Assembly (NCBI GenBank): GCA_936432065.2
Contig: OW386285.2
Coordinates: 29,009,920-29,073,919, forward strand
Reading direction: 5' to 3'
Origin: Rutpela maculata
Taxonomy: Eukaryota > Arthropoda > Insecta > Coleoptera > Cerambycidae
DNA length: 64,000 nucleotides
The translations under genes were made by a program, and so were the position numbers. Below, one piece after another: positions 21,338-34,279 of the stretch. Under the pieces are notes generated by a model. It saw only the letters and a program-made list of their open reading frames with translations. It did no database searches and was not told the origin of the DNA. Numbering within the stretch: the first letter of the stretch is position 1; every line of letters begins with the position of its first letter.

Positions 21338-23650
21338 TAGTCCAGTGTTTGATGGTTTTTCGCTCAGAATTCTTTCGGACAAGACCGATTGGCGTAAAAT
21401 TTGAACAATAATTAGGGAATGGCACAAGGAACAAAAGTTATATAGTGCCGATGTGTGCTTTTACCCTGGGGGTGGATGCCGCCCCTTCTCGAGGGTAGAA
21501 ATTATTATATTCAAAATAACCACAGAAATCGATAGGGGAATAAATTCTAAGCCAAAAATGTTCTATAACATTTTTTCGATGAGTCTATGCTTTTTGAGTT
21601 AATCGTGATTGAAAATGTTGATTTTTCATTTAAAAAATGCATGATCTAGAACAATTTTTCGCGAATAACTCGAAAACCTAACGTTTTATCAAAAAAATTA
21701 TTATAAGCAAAAATTAAGCTTATAAAATAAAAAATCGATTGTTTCTTTAATTTCTGTAGATGTAATACGAACAGAGTTATGACTCGTTGAAGGTGACTTT
21801 TTATTCGTCGAAAACTGAATTCGAACCATTCAACGTTAAATAATGGAAAAACGGAAAATTTTTGGAGGAAAACATACAAGACATTTTTAAAACTACGGGA
21901 AGAGACCTTTAAAATGAGCTTTGGTAAAGTCGTTAGCATAAAAACTAACGGAATTATGATGAAAATAAAATGGTTGTCTCGTTTTTTCGGAGAAAAAAAT
22001 CAGCAATTAAACTAATGGCTTCACCGCAAGAATTGGAATTGAACGTAATCCATTTACAATTTACTTTATTTAAGTAATAACAATATGCTCTAGAAGTTTG
22101 ACCAGTTTGGGATGCCTAGATTTGAAAAAAAGTTTAATTTAAATTTGAAATAATTATTGAAATTTCTTAAAAAAATATCATTTTTTCACAATAATTCAAA
22201 AACTAAAGAAGATGCGTAAAAAATGCTACAGTACAAAAATTTTATTTTTTTTACTAAAAATTTTGGTTTTTCTTTTATTTCTCTAGGATAAAAATTAATT
22301 GAGATATCACCGTTATTTTGCATTTGAGTGCGAGGACCACCTGCCCCGAGCCTTTTAAACTAAAAAATCTCAAAAATGAAGGGTTCATACATGCCTTGTA
22401 GCCCTTCAAATTCTGCAAAATGGTTTTTGGATCGGTTGCATAGCTTAAAAATTAAGGAATTTATCGTTGAAAAACCAATCGCATTTTTTCGGTGAAATTT
22501 TCGGAGCATGTAAGTTGTTTTATTTTCGACAATTTTGGAGCATTTATAAATATATGTAAACACATACGCCTGTATCTGAACGTCCGCGTTCTACAATAAA
22601 GGCAAAAAAAATTTCGATCTTATAGAAAACCGGCAAGAGCTCAGGTGGAGATGTTTTATAATAATACTTCAGAGCTGGAAGAAATTTTAGAAACCGATAG
22701 GTACTGCACAATATTACTGTTCGGAGCTGCTAAAGAGATACAGTTAAAAAAAATGAGCCGCGGCGAAGACTTATTAGCGTTTCTCGAGCAGATGTGCTAC
22801 GAATCCTTTATTAAGGCTACCACTAAAAACAGTCCTATGAAATTATCATCTTGTTCCGCCAGTTGATGCTCTGAATAAGCACATTAAGAGGGTTTATTTA
22901 CAAACCCAGATGTGGCTTGGGAACAAAAATATTTGTCCAACTGACTGGGGATAGATTAATAAATGAAGGATCTTTACTACCAATCAAAATGTTGAATATG
23001 CCTGTACCTAAACTTTTTTGTAACGGACTCCGGTGACAACTGTCAAAATTATCCTCCTATTACAGACCAAGAGGAGGAGGTCGATAGTGATGATAGTTCT
23101 TCTGATGATCTATAGATTTTCAGTAATAAAACATGCTATTATAAGGTAAATACATTTTTTATTTTTCCCCTTTAAACTCATTCAATAATTTCAGTTTTTA
23201 ATTTTAAGTAAACATGGTATTTAATTTTATCACGAGGGCGGTTTGTAATGGACGAAACGTTGCCATAAATCATAAACTGTATTATAAACAGTGACGGGAT
23301 TTTAATTCATTATAAATGCACCATTAAAACATTTCAAGCTGTTAAAAACTAATTTTTTTTTAAATTTCGTCATAGGGGGGTGGTTTTAAAGGGTTGAACA
23401 TTGTAAAACATCATAAATTATATTTCAGAATATGAAATAATGTTTATTCTACATATTTAAACATAATTTCAATCTATGTAATGCTTAAATCTATGTTTTA
23501 AAATTATTTCTCAGAAGAGGTAGTTTTCACCCCCAAAACATGTAACTTTTGAAGAGGAGGGTTAGATAAGCTTAATTAAAAATTTTCATCAAAATCGATG
23601 TTGTCCGAAAGGATTCAGAGGTACTGTTTTTACCGTCAAACACTGGACTA
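21338..23650. mobile_element. 2.3-kb TIR element carrying a CXC-domain gene remnant
   Basis: The left end TAGTCCAGTGTTTGATGG (21338) and the right end CAAACACTGGACTA (23637-23650) are inverted repeats. Similarity continues inward to 'ctttcggacaa-a-cgat' in both arms, about 55 bp in all. Flanks are AA/TA-rich, so a short target duplication cannot be told apart. The interior carries the gene remnant at 22645-23010 and an 'aggaggaggtcgatagtgatg' acidic stretch near 23070. Probably a DNA transposon derivative. Confidence 0.7.
22645..23010 (+). pseudogene. Remnant of a transposon protein C-terminal region (CXC-domain type)
   Basis: The first open piece, 22645-22866, reads TILLFGAAKEIQLKKMSRGE and LAFLEQMCYESFI. 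After a frameshift near 22850 come LVPPVDALNKHIKRVYLQTQ and MWLGN, then PTDWG before a stop at about 22953. The LPP...A-HH-RVY-QVQ-WLGN...WGW order is that of the region before a Tesmin/TSO1-like cysteine-rich CXC motif in widespread insect transposon-like proteins. The cysteine-rich part is not readable here. The same domain family appears at 41084-41511. Confidence 0.65.
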
Positions 23651-23799
23651 TAAATAGGTTTTAGTGTAAATTAAGACAACTTTACCTATTTCTTTGTTTA
23701 TTGTATTTCCGTTCTGGAAAATAACTTAGAAATTATATTAGGTAACATAAAAATATTAATATAAGGAACGTTAAAAAAATAGACCTCAGCAGTCCATGA

Positions 23800-25051
23800 A
23801 ATTCAATTAAATTCAATTCCATTCTTTATTCATGTTACTAAATTAAAATGTTTGCAAATGTCAATGGTTAAGTATAAATTAATAATCTATAAACTCGTAT
23901 ATAGTCATAGACAAAAATAAACAGTTTGTATAAGAGATAAAATATAAATATTAATATTAAGAAAAGTCTAAAAAGTTATTATCACAAAATTCATTAAGCG
24001 AATGCAAAAATTTTTTGAGCAAGCACTCCTTGACTTTATTTTTAAATGGTTTCGGTTGTAAGTTATAAGTCTTCGGAGGAAATTAAACTTAGGTCCAAAA
24101 TATGATATGCTTGTTCGCGATTTATATATTCTATAGTATTCTTTGTAGTTTTATTATTGTAATTATTGTTATGCGTTTCATATTGCGCGGTATAATTTTT
24201 TACATACCTTAGACAATCTAGTATTAATAAACATGGGAAAGTTAGAATGCTTAACTCAATGAAGCTCTTTTTACAATCTTCCTTATATCTTAGTACCTAC
24301 ATTAATTAAACGTACAACTTTACATTGCAGTATGAAGACTCTGTCAATCGAAGTTGCATGACCCCAGGCTAATATGGCATAGTTTAATTTCGACTGAATC
24401 AATGCACGATAGCCTGATTTGAGTGCTGGTTTGTCAACAAGTCCTACCAAGTTTCTCATGACGAAGATATTAGACAAACTTTTTGATAATTGATTCCCAA
24501 GTAAGTTTTGTGTCCAAGTACACACCCAAAAAGCCTTCCGACTGAGGATTAGTCGGAACATTGGTGTGTCACAATGTAAAAATTATCGACTCATTTTTGC
24601 CAATATTTAGACTTAGCTTATTAGCAGCAAACCAGTTTGTGAGCTTGGATTCTCTATTCTTCATATCTTCAAGTAATATGGAGAGCATTTTGTATATAGC
24701 TACAGCAGTGGTATCATCCGCAAATAGTACGGGATCAGTGTTGGGTACACATGTTTTTAAATAGTTAATATATGTTAAGTACAAGACGGGTCCCAACACT
24801 GATCCCCGTGGAACACCATGTAATATATTTTCCACATTAGACTTGACATTGTCAGCAGTTACGTGTTGCTTCCTCTCGGTAATATAGGAGCTTATTAGTT
24901 CGACTGAATTATTGTGAAACCCATAATGACAACTTTTCTTTGAGCATGCCAAAGTGAATGATAAAAATGAAAACGTGAAGCTTAAATTCATGTAGGTATT
25001 ATTTACACCATCACTGTCAATATTAGAATTTTGTTGAGTGTTTTTGTGCAT
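23800..25051 (-). pseudogene. LINE ORF2 fragment with intact FADDT box (Jockey/CR1-like)
   Basis: Minus-strand remnant. The open piece 25051-24569 has YGFHNNSVELISSYITERKQ, GVPRGSVLGPVLYLTYIN, VLFADDTT and NWFAANKLSLN, the standard RT order. After a frameshift a second piece (24561-24283) has the thumb region with SKLNYAILAWGHAT. C-terminal traces run to about 24000. The 3' end lies near 23800 with an 'aattcaatt' simple tail. The catalytic aspartates survive, but stops and frameshifts kill the gene. 5'-truncated within the RT; upstream 25051-24970 may be unrelated. Confidence 0.85.
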
Positions 25052-28000
25052 ATTTTTTCACTGGTAATAAGTTTAATTTCTGTTCCTCATTCGTGGCAAC
25101 TTTCATAGCGCACAATTTCTCTTCTTGTATTATAAACGTCATTTTTCTTCCCAATTTCAGCCTCCATCAACTACAAAATCTGTGAGAATTGCTGCATACA
25201 AAATGTATATGTTTAAGTTAGATTAGTCAGACAGGTACGAAATCGTCTAAGTTTTTCTTATCGTCGAAATCAGGATCGGCTTTGGGAAACACTTGAATTG
25301 ATTATCCATATATTTTTAAATCTCTAAGGTGCTGAAGATAATTCATACTACTAGACGTTGTGAAGAGAAAGAAGAATAATAAGAAGAAGAAAAAGAAGAG
25401 GAAGATAAAAGAGAGGATGGGGAAGAAGGAGAATATGAGAGACTAAAAGATAGAGAACTTATTATTATTCTTTTTAAACACGTTTGTTCGTTGACCACGT
25501 TACTGCTAGTAATGTCGCCTTTACGGCAAGTATGGCAGCTTGCAAAGGGCCGGAAGGGAAAATAAAAGAAAATCACCAATTCATCAGCAATTGACACGCG
25601 TTGGGTGAAAATTTTGACAATAAGTACAGTACCAATCGCTTTACGTTCAGCAGTTTCTGATGGTATTGTATATTTTATACACTGTACGGTTTGATTTGAA
25701 GAATGAGCTATTTTCCGGCACGTTATGTGCACAATTTGCAGAAGTACTAAACAATTATTTTGCGTGGGTAAAAAGAATTCACAATATTTATTTCAATCGA
25801 ATACTCTTATGCAAATCTACCAAAGCTGTCATACATATGTTGCAATCGCTGCATAATTTAGCTATGGAATTTTGTAGATATCGAAACTCATATTGATGTA
25901 ATATACCATTGCGGAATTTACATAAAGTGATTCAATACGCTACGAATTCCGTTCGAAAATTCCTTTGAGGCCAAACCACTATATGTGTGTCGCCAGTCTA
26001 TTACACTCGGTAAATTTTTGTGCTGAAGGTATTTTACATCTGTATTGAACTTGTCCGATTATTATGTATTTTTGGAATCAATTATAATAGGAAATCAATA
26101 TAGTTGGGATTCGTTACCAAGTTAGAGCAGAAGTTTATATGGGATAGTTTAAATTTCATCGAAACTTGTTAACAGAAAACTTTACACATCAGGGCGAGGA
26201 ACTTAATACAATATTTCATTGAATTAAATATTTCATTTTGGCCAAAACGCTCAGTTCGTAAGGCCAAAAACTAGATGAAAAAAAATATATTTCACTTCTA
26301 ATCTATACTTTACATTAAATTGAATGTATGTGTGTTTGTATGTCTAAACATCTTGGTCATTTCCAGACAACGCAGATACTTGATTAGACTTTGAGGTCCT
26401 GATAAATGTAAAAATTGTCCTTAACACTGCTTAGGGTGAAAGATTTTAGTCATGTAGAAATTTAGAATTTGGAAAAGTTTCGGTGTAAATTAATCCCAGA
26501 TAGCATTTATTATTCCACGAATGTACACTTTGCATTCCCAATGTTCTAATTGCATTCTGGACTTGCCTTGTATGTTCCCTCAACATTCCCATATAAATGA
26601 TATTTTCACATACAATATGAATATACATACGATTTGAATCGAACATACAGAAAAGTTTATGTTCACAGTCGCATATAGGTACTATGTAAACGTATCAGGG
26701 AACATTCTTCGTATATGTGTTCATGTACATCGTATAAACATTCGTCAATGATTTTATCTGTATAATACAGGTATATTTTTTGTAGAAATGTTTGGATCGC
26801 CCGAGCGCCGCGCAGACAGTAATATCATCAAAAGTTCAGCCCTTTTAACGCGAACGCTGATTGGTTCGATTTTTGAACTAATAAAAATAAACCTGCATCA
26901 CAACTGATGAGACAGCAATGCTAGTTTTATAGTACCTATTTACCTACCTACAAAAGTAATTATGATATTTCTCTATCTATATAGATTTGGTTTAAGTACA
27001 TTTACGATCATCCCTTGTGGTGTATGACGTTTTATAAATTTTAAATCGTTCGTCAAAATTGTATATATGAAATATGTTTTAAATTTTGAATCCAAACTTT
27101 AGATTTGTGATCGAATATTAAATAATAATGAATATGAAATATTAAATAATAACGAATGAAATATTAAATATAATAATGAATAATAATGAATAATAACTTT
27201 TTTAATTTATGTACTGTGTTTAATTAATTAGTAACTATCTCGGTAACTATCGGCATTTCTTAAGCAGGTAGTTCAGACTTAGAATGGTTATTTAATTACA
27301 TTTTCGTTTTCCATGTCATTACAATCCCCTTGTAGAATTTTTTAAATGCGCGCCACGGTCCTTAGGTTAGTACGAATGCTTATCGTGCTACTATATTTAA
27401 ATCGCTACGTCACGCTTCTGCTGTCAAATGTCGATTTCAGTTTGTGTTTTGTTTTTTGTTTTCCCGTGATTTATTATATTTATGCCAAGTATACATTAAT
27501 TGCATTGCAGTAAGTATTTTACAATTGTATATAACTACCACGTAGTTTTGTTGTCATTTGCAGATATTTTATATTTAGACAATAAAGTTTAATGTGTATC
27601 CCTTTGTACATATACTAAGCATACTACCTATATTAGTTATAATAATTACGGCGTTTGTAGGTATCGATTTTTGGAAAAAAAAACTGAGGTGGTCTTTGTA
27701 ATGGTCTCGCTGCACGAAAAGGTAGTCACCATTCAAATGGAAACAATTTGACTGATCATTGAAAAACAGGAAAAAACTCAGATGAAACGTGGACACTTTA
27801 CGGGGTGTTTAAATCTTATTTTCAAGAAGGTAGGTTCGATCTATTTTGTTTATTTAAATCACAACCATTGGATTTGATTAGAACATACGAGTTGTCATAG
27901 GTATTTATTTGTAGTAATTTGCTTTATACCTATTTCAGAGGATTATAGAAGAGCTGCAATTAACTGAAAAGGGCAGAGATTATATCTGATGTACAGAGTG

Positions 28001-28203
28001 AATAAAAACAAATCAAAGGACTATGTACAAAAAGCACATTATTCCTCCCGTCAGATGAACATAGTGATATCGAAGAACATATTGGAAGCCGTCGACTTCC
28101 CAAGAAATTTTGTCCTTACTGGAAGTTGAAAGAAGATATGTTGTTCTTTTAATAACTCTGGTAGGCATTTAAAATCAAGTACCTGAAATTTCCAACTTTC
28201 ACT
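25052..28203. other. 3.1-kb stretch without recognisable genes
   Basis: A GA-rich tract (25356-25450) makes a serine-rich minus-strand frame (25343-25732) that I treat as spurious. 26500-26760 has a cluster of 'gaacatt'/'aatgttc' words in both orientations. 27117-27205 is an AATAATGAATA-type simple repeat. 27350-27460 is GC-richer but without motifs. Confidence 0.4.
27117..27205. repeat. AT-rich simple repeat (AATATTAAATAATAATGAAT-like)
   Basis: Interrupted repeats of 'gaatattaaataataa' and 'aataatgaataataatg'. Confidence 0.8.
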
Positions 28204-28378
28204 TGTACGAAATTCATATGAAAAAGAAAAATTAATAAAAGCCACACTTCGATTTAGGTGTAAAAACTTTAAGTATTGTGGATATTATTGTCAGCAAATG
28301 TGGCAATGAAGTGTTTATGCCTAAATCGATATGTGGTTTTTATTAACTTTTCTTTTTCATCTAAAATTCATTCAGAAT
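28204..28378. mobile_element. Palindromic MITE-like hairpin, about 55-bp arms
   Basis: The left arm 28209-28262 ('gaaattcatatgaaaaagaa', 'aataaaagccacacttcg', 'atttaggtgtaaa') is the imperfect complement of 28319-28374. The loop contains 'gtcagcaaatgtggcaatg'. No coding content. Confidence 0.75.
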
Positions 28379-29411
28379 ACGAATATTTTAAATAGTTCAA
28401 ATAAACACTACTAAAATAATTCAGTTCAGCGTTCGCTATAGCGCTGTTTTCTTAGTACCGATATTAAAAATGCCAACTGCTTTATTTTATTTCCTCTCGA
28501 ATTTGCAACCTGTGTGAAATGTATTTGCAGAAGGCGTTTTCTCTTTGAACGACATTGTTGTAGCTGTGACATAAAACTACAGGCAATTGTTTCAGGCGTT
28601 GTTTGTTTGTGTCCAAGGTTCGCCAGCAGCCAAGTTTAATTGAGCGCAAAATTTTATTTCAGTCGAGCAAGTTTCAGGAATGCTCTACTGAAAAATCAAT
28701 TTCAGTTGCGTTGAAAACAAAGTATGTTGTTGTTTTAAGTACGTAAAAATAATGATATTCTAATATGTCTGGAAAGGGGAAAAATATAATGATCGTTAAT
28801 ATCGTTAATATTAACCGTTATATTTTTTTAAATTTTAGTTATTCGTGAGATAGGTGTGACGAGAAAGAATATATCAAGGGCTTTTCCGTGCATAATATAA
28901 AAAGCTTTTTTAAGTATTCAGCTGTAGTTAAATGTTTTAATTTAAAATATATGAAAACCATTACAAAATAAATGTATGTAACCAAATGTGATAAATGACG
29001 CGAAAAAGTAGATTTTTTTTTAATTACTTAGTTACCAATGCTGTAACTACAACAATTTGTACCTTTATATTTTCTACATTTTGTCATTTTTTTTTTTGTT
29101 ATGCATCGTTATTATCTACTATATTTAATTAAAGAGGTATATACCGGTTGTTATATAATAATCGGAGTTTTTTTTTTAAGAATTATCGTAGAGAAAATTC
29201 TTGTACAGGAATTCATTTTATAACATGTTAATTTTAAATACCAAATAGAAAATTATCTCTGTCTGTCTCTATGTTTGTCGCTAGACGTGTCAAGACGTCG
29301 CAAGACAAACGAAGTTTGTCTTGTCTTATACTAATTATATTTTATTATGATTTTAGAGCAAAACTTTACCAAAGATAAATTTTATTTTGGCAAATTTTGA
29401 TATCTGCAGAA
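28379..29411. other. No recognisable gene; one short hairpin
   Basis: AT-rich. A short perfect hairpin AAGACAAACGAAGTTTGTCTT lies at about 29301-29322, in a region with TCTGTCTGTCTC words that may be an old repeat end. Confidence 0.4.
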
Positions 29412-30095
29412 TTAAAAACCACTGCCCAAGGAATCACTACTTCCACATCCAGATTTTCTATCCAAGTCACTCACAACGAAAAAATTTTGTATGTGGAAAT
29501 AATTGTTTATGGAACTTTAATAATGACATATTTGAAATCCTCTACCCCAAAAACCCATAAAACGATACCCCATATCGGTAGTTGGGTGGGGGTGATGATG
29601 GGAGGTGGTAGTGGGGGTGGATGAAGTAAAAAAATATTTTGAGATTTCTGGTTCTTGTGCACACACTAAAGCACATTTTTTTCATCCCCTTTAACAATGG
29701 GGTGGGGGTGGTAATAGGCTACTGCAAACATTTTTTGAGACCTTAGCTTCTCGTGTATATACTAAATACCAATTTTATGGACTCTTACCTGCTTGATTTA
29801 CCTATTTACCCCAAATTTACCCCAATTTACCCTCCAACCCTTCGCCGAAACAAGATGAAAATCTAGTTCTAGATCTCGTTAAAGTACATATGTGTACCAA
29901 GTTTCAAGTCAATATCTCAAACGGTTCCAGAGTAAACGTGCGCACAAAAAAGTTACAGACAGACCGACAGACAGATTTTTTTTTTTGCTCAAACTTAAAA
30001 TCTCGACGTTTCATGACATTCTAAGCCTATTTGAACAATAAAAATTTTTAAAATTTTTTTGTCGTTACTATGCTTCCACTGGGTGTGGAAGTAAA
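29412..30095 (+). repeat. Dispersed repeat family, copy 2, with intact 3' hairpin
   Basis: Same landmarks and order as 16172-16872. Here the 3' end keeps the complete hairpin ACTTCCAC-like/GTGGAAGT ('cttccactgggtgtggaag', 30076-30094). The CAGA tract is shorter (about 29955-29972). A 75-codon frame at its start is chance. Confidence 0.8.
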
Positions 30096-30719
30096 ATGAT
30101 ACAAGGAAAATATTTTGAGTTTTTACTCAAAAATGTTCCCGTTTTTTGGTTCCAGTAAAATTGATTTAAAAAAAAATTCCAAAACGTGTTTTTTGTTAGT
30201 CCTAACTATTACACATATATAAAAGTCCTAGCGTTCGAATGTGCCCATGTGTGCCGTCGTGTAAATACTAAACTTTAAGTGGTTAAATTGATGATAAAAT
30301 TTAAAAATTTTAAGTGACTGCAACCGTAAAAGTTATATGTTCTAGTGTAATAATTTCCAATGACTAATTGTTAGTGTAAAACTAGTTATGTAATTAAAAT
30401 ATCTCGCTGTGGTAGTTGTAATAATTCAGTTAAAGGGAAAACGCATCCAAGTATTTCTTGCAGCGGCCCTTGTAAAAAGCAACACCATTTATCATGTATC
30501 GGAGCGTCAACTGACATAGTGCAGCATATGAAGGATGTAGCTGGCCTCAAGTGGAGATGTGACCCTTGCATTAACATAAATGAATCTTTCTTCGACGACA
30601 GTAAACTACAATGCATATTTCAAGAGAAGGTAGATTCTTTTCTAAATGGATTTAACTCTATGCTGGATAATTTAAAAACCCAATAGGGAAGATGCATGAA
30701 ATTTTAAAATGCTTGAAAA

Positions 30720-31568
30720 GGTGATTTGCTCTTAATTTCCATTACGCAGAAAACGATTATAACAAAATAAATTCAAAATAAAATTTATTTTCCGTAAAAT
30801 TAATATTTAGATTATGCCGTAATTTGTAAACAAAACCACATGACTGCAAACGGATTTTTATTGGCGTGAAGTCAATGACGACATCCTTTAGTCGGATAAT
30901 TTGTCCAAAGTAGACCCAGTGTCCTAACCTCTTGTTGATGTCTGTCTACGAACGAGAATCTTGAATGTAAAATTACCATATTTGTAGTGATACTCTTAGT
31001 TTTACATTTAGGCACAATGTAATATTTATAACTCATAAGTCATAATAATGTTATTCACTAGCTCATTAAACCAAATAATAACACAATAACACCACAAACA
31101 AGAACTTGGTAAACTGACTGTAAACAATAAACAGTAAACTGACATTTGATAAACCCATCGAAACTACTGAAGCATGTTTATGCGGAAAAAGAAAACTTCC
31201 GTGCACTATTCCGTTCTTGTCTGACAAGATCTGATTGGTTGAAGAAAACGTCCGATTGGCTTAACTGTCTGTAAACAGACCGAGAAAAAGGATGAAATAT
31301 AGTGCACGCAAGTTTCTCTCTCTGTGTCACCTTCTCTAGAGTGCACCTTCCAGTTTGTTATTAATTTCGATGGGCAAATCATAACGGAAAACGTCACAGT
31401 TAATGGCGCCAAATAACTGCCGTTTTGAAATATCCAAATTCCTCACCGATGAAATTATTTATTTTCTCGCTGTATTAACATTAAAAAAATCGTTAATTTT
31501 ACATTTTTATAACTTTTTCTTGATGCTGTATCGATTTTCATTATAAAAAAATCATGCAACTTCTCTAT
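30720..31568. other. About 850-bp interruption between the two ORF1 pieces, with an interrupted palindrome
   Basis: Separates the PHD piece from the gag-like piece. 31155-31380 is an interrupted inverted repeat: CCCATCGAAA (31155) faces TTTCGATGGG (about 31367), and 'aaacttccgtgcactatt' faces 'aatatagtgcacgcaagttt'. Exact insertion ends and a target duplication are not visible, so whether it is one insertion is uncertain. Confidence 0.45.
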
Positions 31569-32147
31569 TTATGGATTTGGCGAAAAGTAAACTATCTGAG
31601 ATGGCTGGTGGTTTAACTAATGTTAATAATGCTACAATATCATCTACTATCAGTAGCAGTACTGATAACAAACCATTGTATGCATCTGTTTTGCGTAACA
31701 CTTCTCAACCAGCTGTTATAGGGAAACCAAAAACTACGCAGACTAATCAACAGACCAAAACTGATATTCTTATGAATTTTAATCCAGTTAAATCCGATAC
31801 TAATTTTAGCAAAGTTAAACATATAAAGGACGGCGGATTAATAGTTAGTTGCAGTAGCACAGAGGAAACGTCAAAATTTTAAAAACTGGCGCAAGAAAAA
31901 CTGTCATCTAGTTATGAAATCCGCGAAATCAGAGCAGTACTAGCAGTCTAGAAAACCGTAGACACCGGTCACAATTAATTTTCTTATATAAAATTTTACG
32001 TGGTAACATCGACTGTGGAGAAATTTTAAGTATGTTTAATTTCCAAATTCCTAGGGCAGCCTCTAGGCACAACAATTTATTTTACTTGCCATTTTCAAGA
32101 ACAAATGTAAAGAAGTTTTCTTGTATTCAGCAAATGTGTAATATATA

Positions 32148-34279
32148 CAGGGTGTCCCGGCACTACGAGGCAATACTTCGGAAACATATAGTTTGGGTCA
32201 AAATAACACTAAAAGTACCTATAATTTTTTTCTTAGAGCGCCCCCCTACGGAGATATTACCCTCTAAAGGTTACATATTCAAGAAGGTTTTTTGCCTATT
32301 ACTACCAAACTGTTCTATCGATTTTAATAAAATTTGGACTGTGTACATATTAAATTAGTATCTTTATTCCAGAAATATGGCGCCCTTTATATCTGGTCCA
32401 GGAAGCCAGGGGTGTTCCACCCCCAATGCTTTTTACCCCTAAATTTTGACATAAATTAATTTTTGAAAATTAAGGTAACATTTTTAAATTTATTAAACAA
32501 TTTTCTAAAAAAAAGATATTCTTGTTTGACATCGATAAAGCGATCCGTTTTTGAGAAAAAATAATTTTACTGATAAGGGACAAAGACTGACATTTCGTCA
32601 ACACATCACTACATACTACAACTACAATACACACATAACTACAATAACTACATAACTAAAATAAATGTTCGATGTGAGCACCCTGTACAAGAATATATTC
32701 TCGTAAGCGAGATAAGTTGAATCGCTGAACCTGAAATAGCATTCCATTCCGAATGGCTTCACATTGGGTAGTGATTCTTTGTAACATATCTTCCCTTGTT
32801 TGTACCGGTGTATTATACACTAAATTTTTGAGATGATCCCAAAAGAAAAAACCTAATGGGTTTAGATCAGGAGAGCGAGGAGGCCACGGTACTGGACCTC
32901 CTCGGCCAATCCATCGGTGGGGACATTTTTTTTATCTAAATATTCCCTGACTGTGATGCTGAAATGAGGAGGAGCTCCATCATGCATGTACGTCATGTTT
33001 CTTATAGTTGCTAAATAAACCATCTAGATTTTCTTCTAGAAACCTTAAGTAATTTTCCCCATTTAACCGATTTTTCAAAACAAATGGCCCTATTAAGTAA
33101 TTTTCAATTATTCCTGCCCAGACGTTAATTTGAAATTGTCGTTGGTGGTGAGTTTGAATAATTGCATGAGAATTTTCATCGTTCCAACTATGTAGATTGT
33201 GAGAATTTATTACACCATCCCTGCGAAATCCTGCTTCATCCGTGAACAAAACACGAGCAATAAACTTGCGGTTTTCCTGTTGCTTTTGCAGGAACCAATT
33301 AGCATATTGAACTCGAGCAGGGTAGTCGTCCGGGGACATTGCATGAACTTTCTGGATGTGGAAAGGATGGAGAAGCTGTTCTTTCAGAATTCTGTGAACC
33401 ACCGACTTCGAAGTGTTAAATTGCGCTGAGAGCTTCCTAACGTTTATTGATGAGTCTTCGGCAACAGCATCTAATACAGCTTCTTCTAGTACAACTGTAC
33501 GAACAGTTCTAAGACCACCTTCACCTCCTCGTTTCGGTTCCACGCTCCCTAAACATTAATAGGGTTATTTTTTTAAATAGTTATTTATTCTTCAATTTTT
33601 ATTATTCGTTCAAAAGTTTTCCTGTTAGGAAAGTGTTCCCCATAAAGCCGTCTGGCTTCCGAACTATTACCGGTGGCAAGTTGAATGTCGGCATATTCAC
33701 CAGATGAAAAATTTGCCATGTCAATAAACTACTATCACAGAACTACTTACAACTTACATTACTTGCTACTCAAATTTGATGCTTAAATTTATTCAATTGT
33801 TTTCTCACAGGTATCATGCGGTAGTTTGTATTACTAATATTCCTTAGTCCCTTATCAGTTAAATCATTTTTTCTCAAAAACGCATCGCTTTATCGACGTC
33901 AAACAAGAATATCTTTTTTTTAGAAAATTGTTTAAGGAATTTAAAAATGTGACTTTAATTTTCAAATATTAATTTATGTCAAAATTTAGGGGTAAAAAGC
34001 ATTAGGGGTGTTCCACCCCTGGCTTCCTAGACAAGATACGAAGGGCGCCATATTTCTGGAATAAAGATACTCATTTAATATGTTCCCATTCCAAATTTTA
34101 TTAAAATCAATAAAACGGTTTGGAAGTAATAGGCAAAAAACCTTCTTGAATATGTAACCTTTAAAGGGTAATATCTTTGTAGGGGGGCGCCATAAAAAAA
34201 AATTATAGGTACTTTTAGTGTTATTTTGACCCAAACTATACGTTCCCGAAGTATTGCCCCATAGTGCCGGGACACCCTG
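32148..34279. mobile_element. 2.13-kb mariner-like (Tc1/mariner superfamily) element with about 440-bp inverted repeats
   Basis: Begins CAGGGTGTCCCGGCACTA and ends with its complement. It is flanked by TA on both sides (32146-32147 and 34280-34281), the standard target of this superfamily. The two arms (about 32148-32585 and 33843-34279) match over roughly 440 bp, an unusually long TIR. Between them is a minus-strand transposase pseudogene. Removing the element and one TA rejoins the LINE frame on both sides, which fixes the boundaries. Confidence 0.95.
32662..33719 (-). pseudogene. Mariner-like transposase, frameshifted
   Basis: Starts near 33719 (MANFSSGEYADIQLATGNSS, then ARRLYGEHFPNR), with a disturbed 33600-33540 stretch. 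The main open piece 33543-32980 has the helix-turn-helix (SINVRKLSAQFNTSKSVVHR) and the first catalytic aspartate in VLFTDEAGFRRDG. A frameshift near 33000 leads to MHDGAPPHFSITVREYL with the second aspartate. A second shift in an A8 run (about 32929-32936) leads to RSPDLNPLGFFFWDHLKNL. By family comparison the third catalytic position (PLD in relatives) appears to be G. The frame ends with QGAHIEHLF at about 32662. Three lesions plus a lost catalytic residue make it inactive. Confidence 0.9.

Noticed and set aside
25343..25732. 129-codon serine-rich minus-strand frame
   Set aside because: Its serine run comes from a GA-rich simple tract; there is no domain and no supporting context.
29397..29624. 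75-codon frame ending in glycine-rich tail
   Set aside because: It lies over the start of a dispersed repeat; the glycine run comes from its G-rich tract, and the other copy does not conserve the frame.
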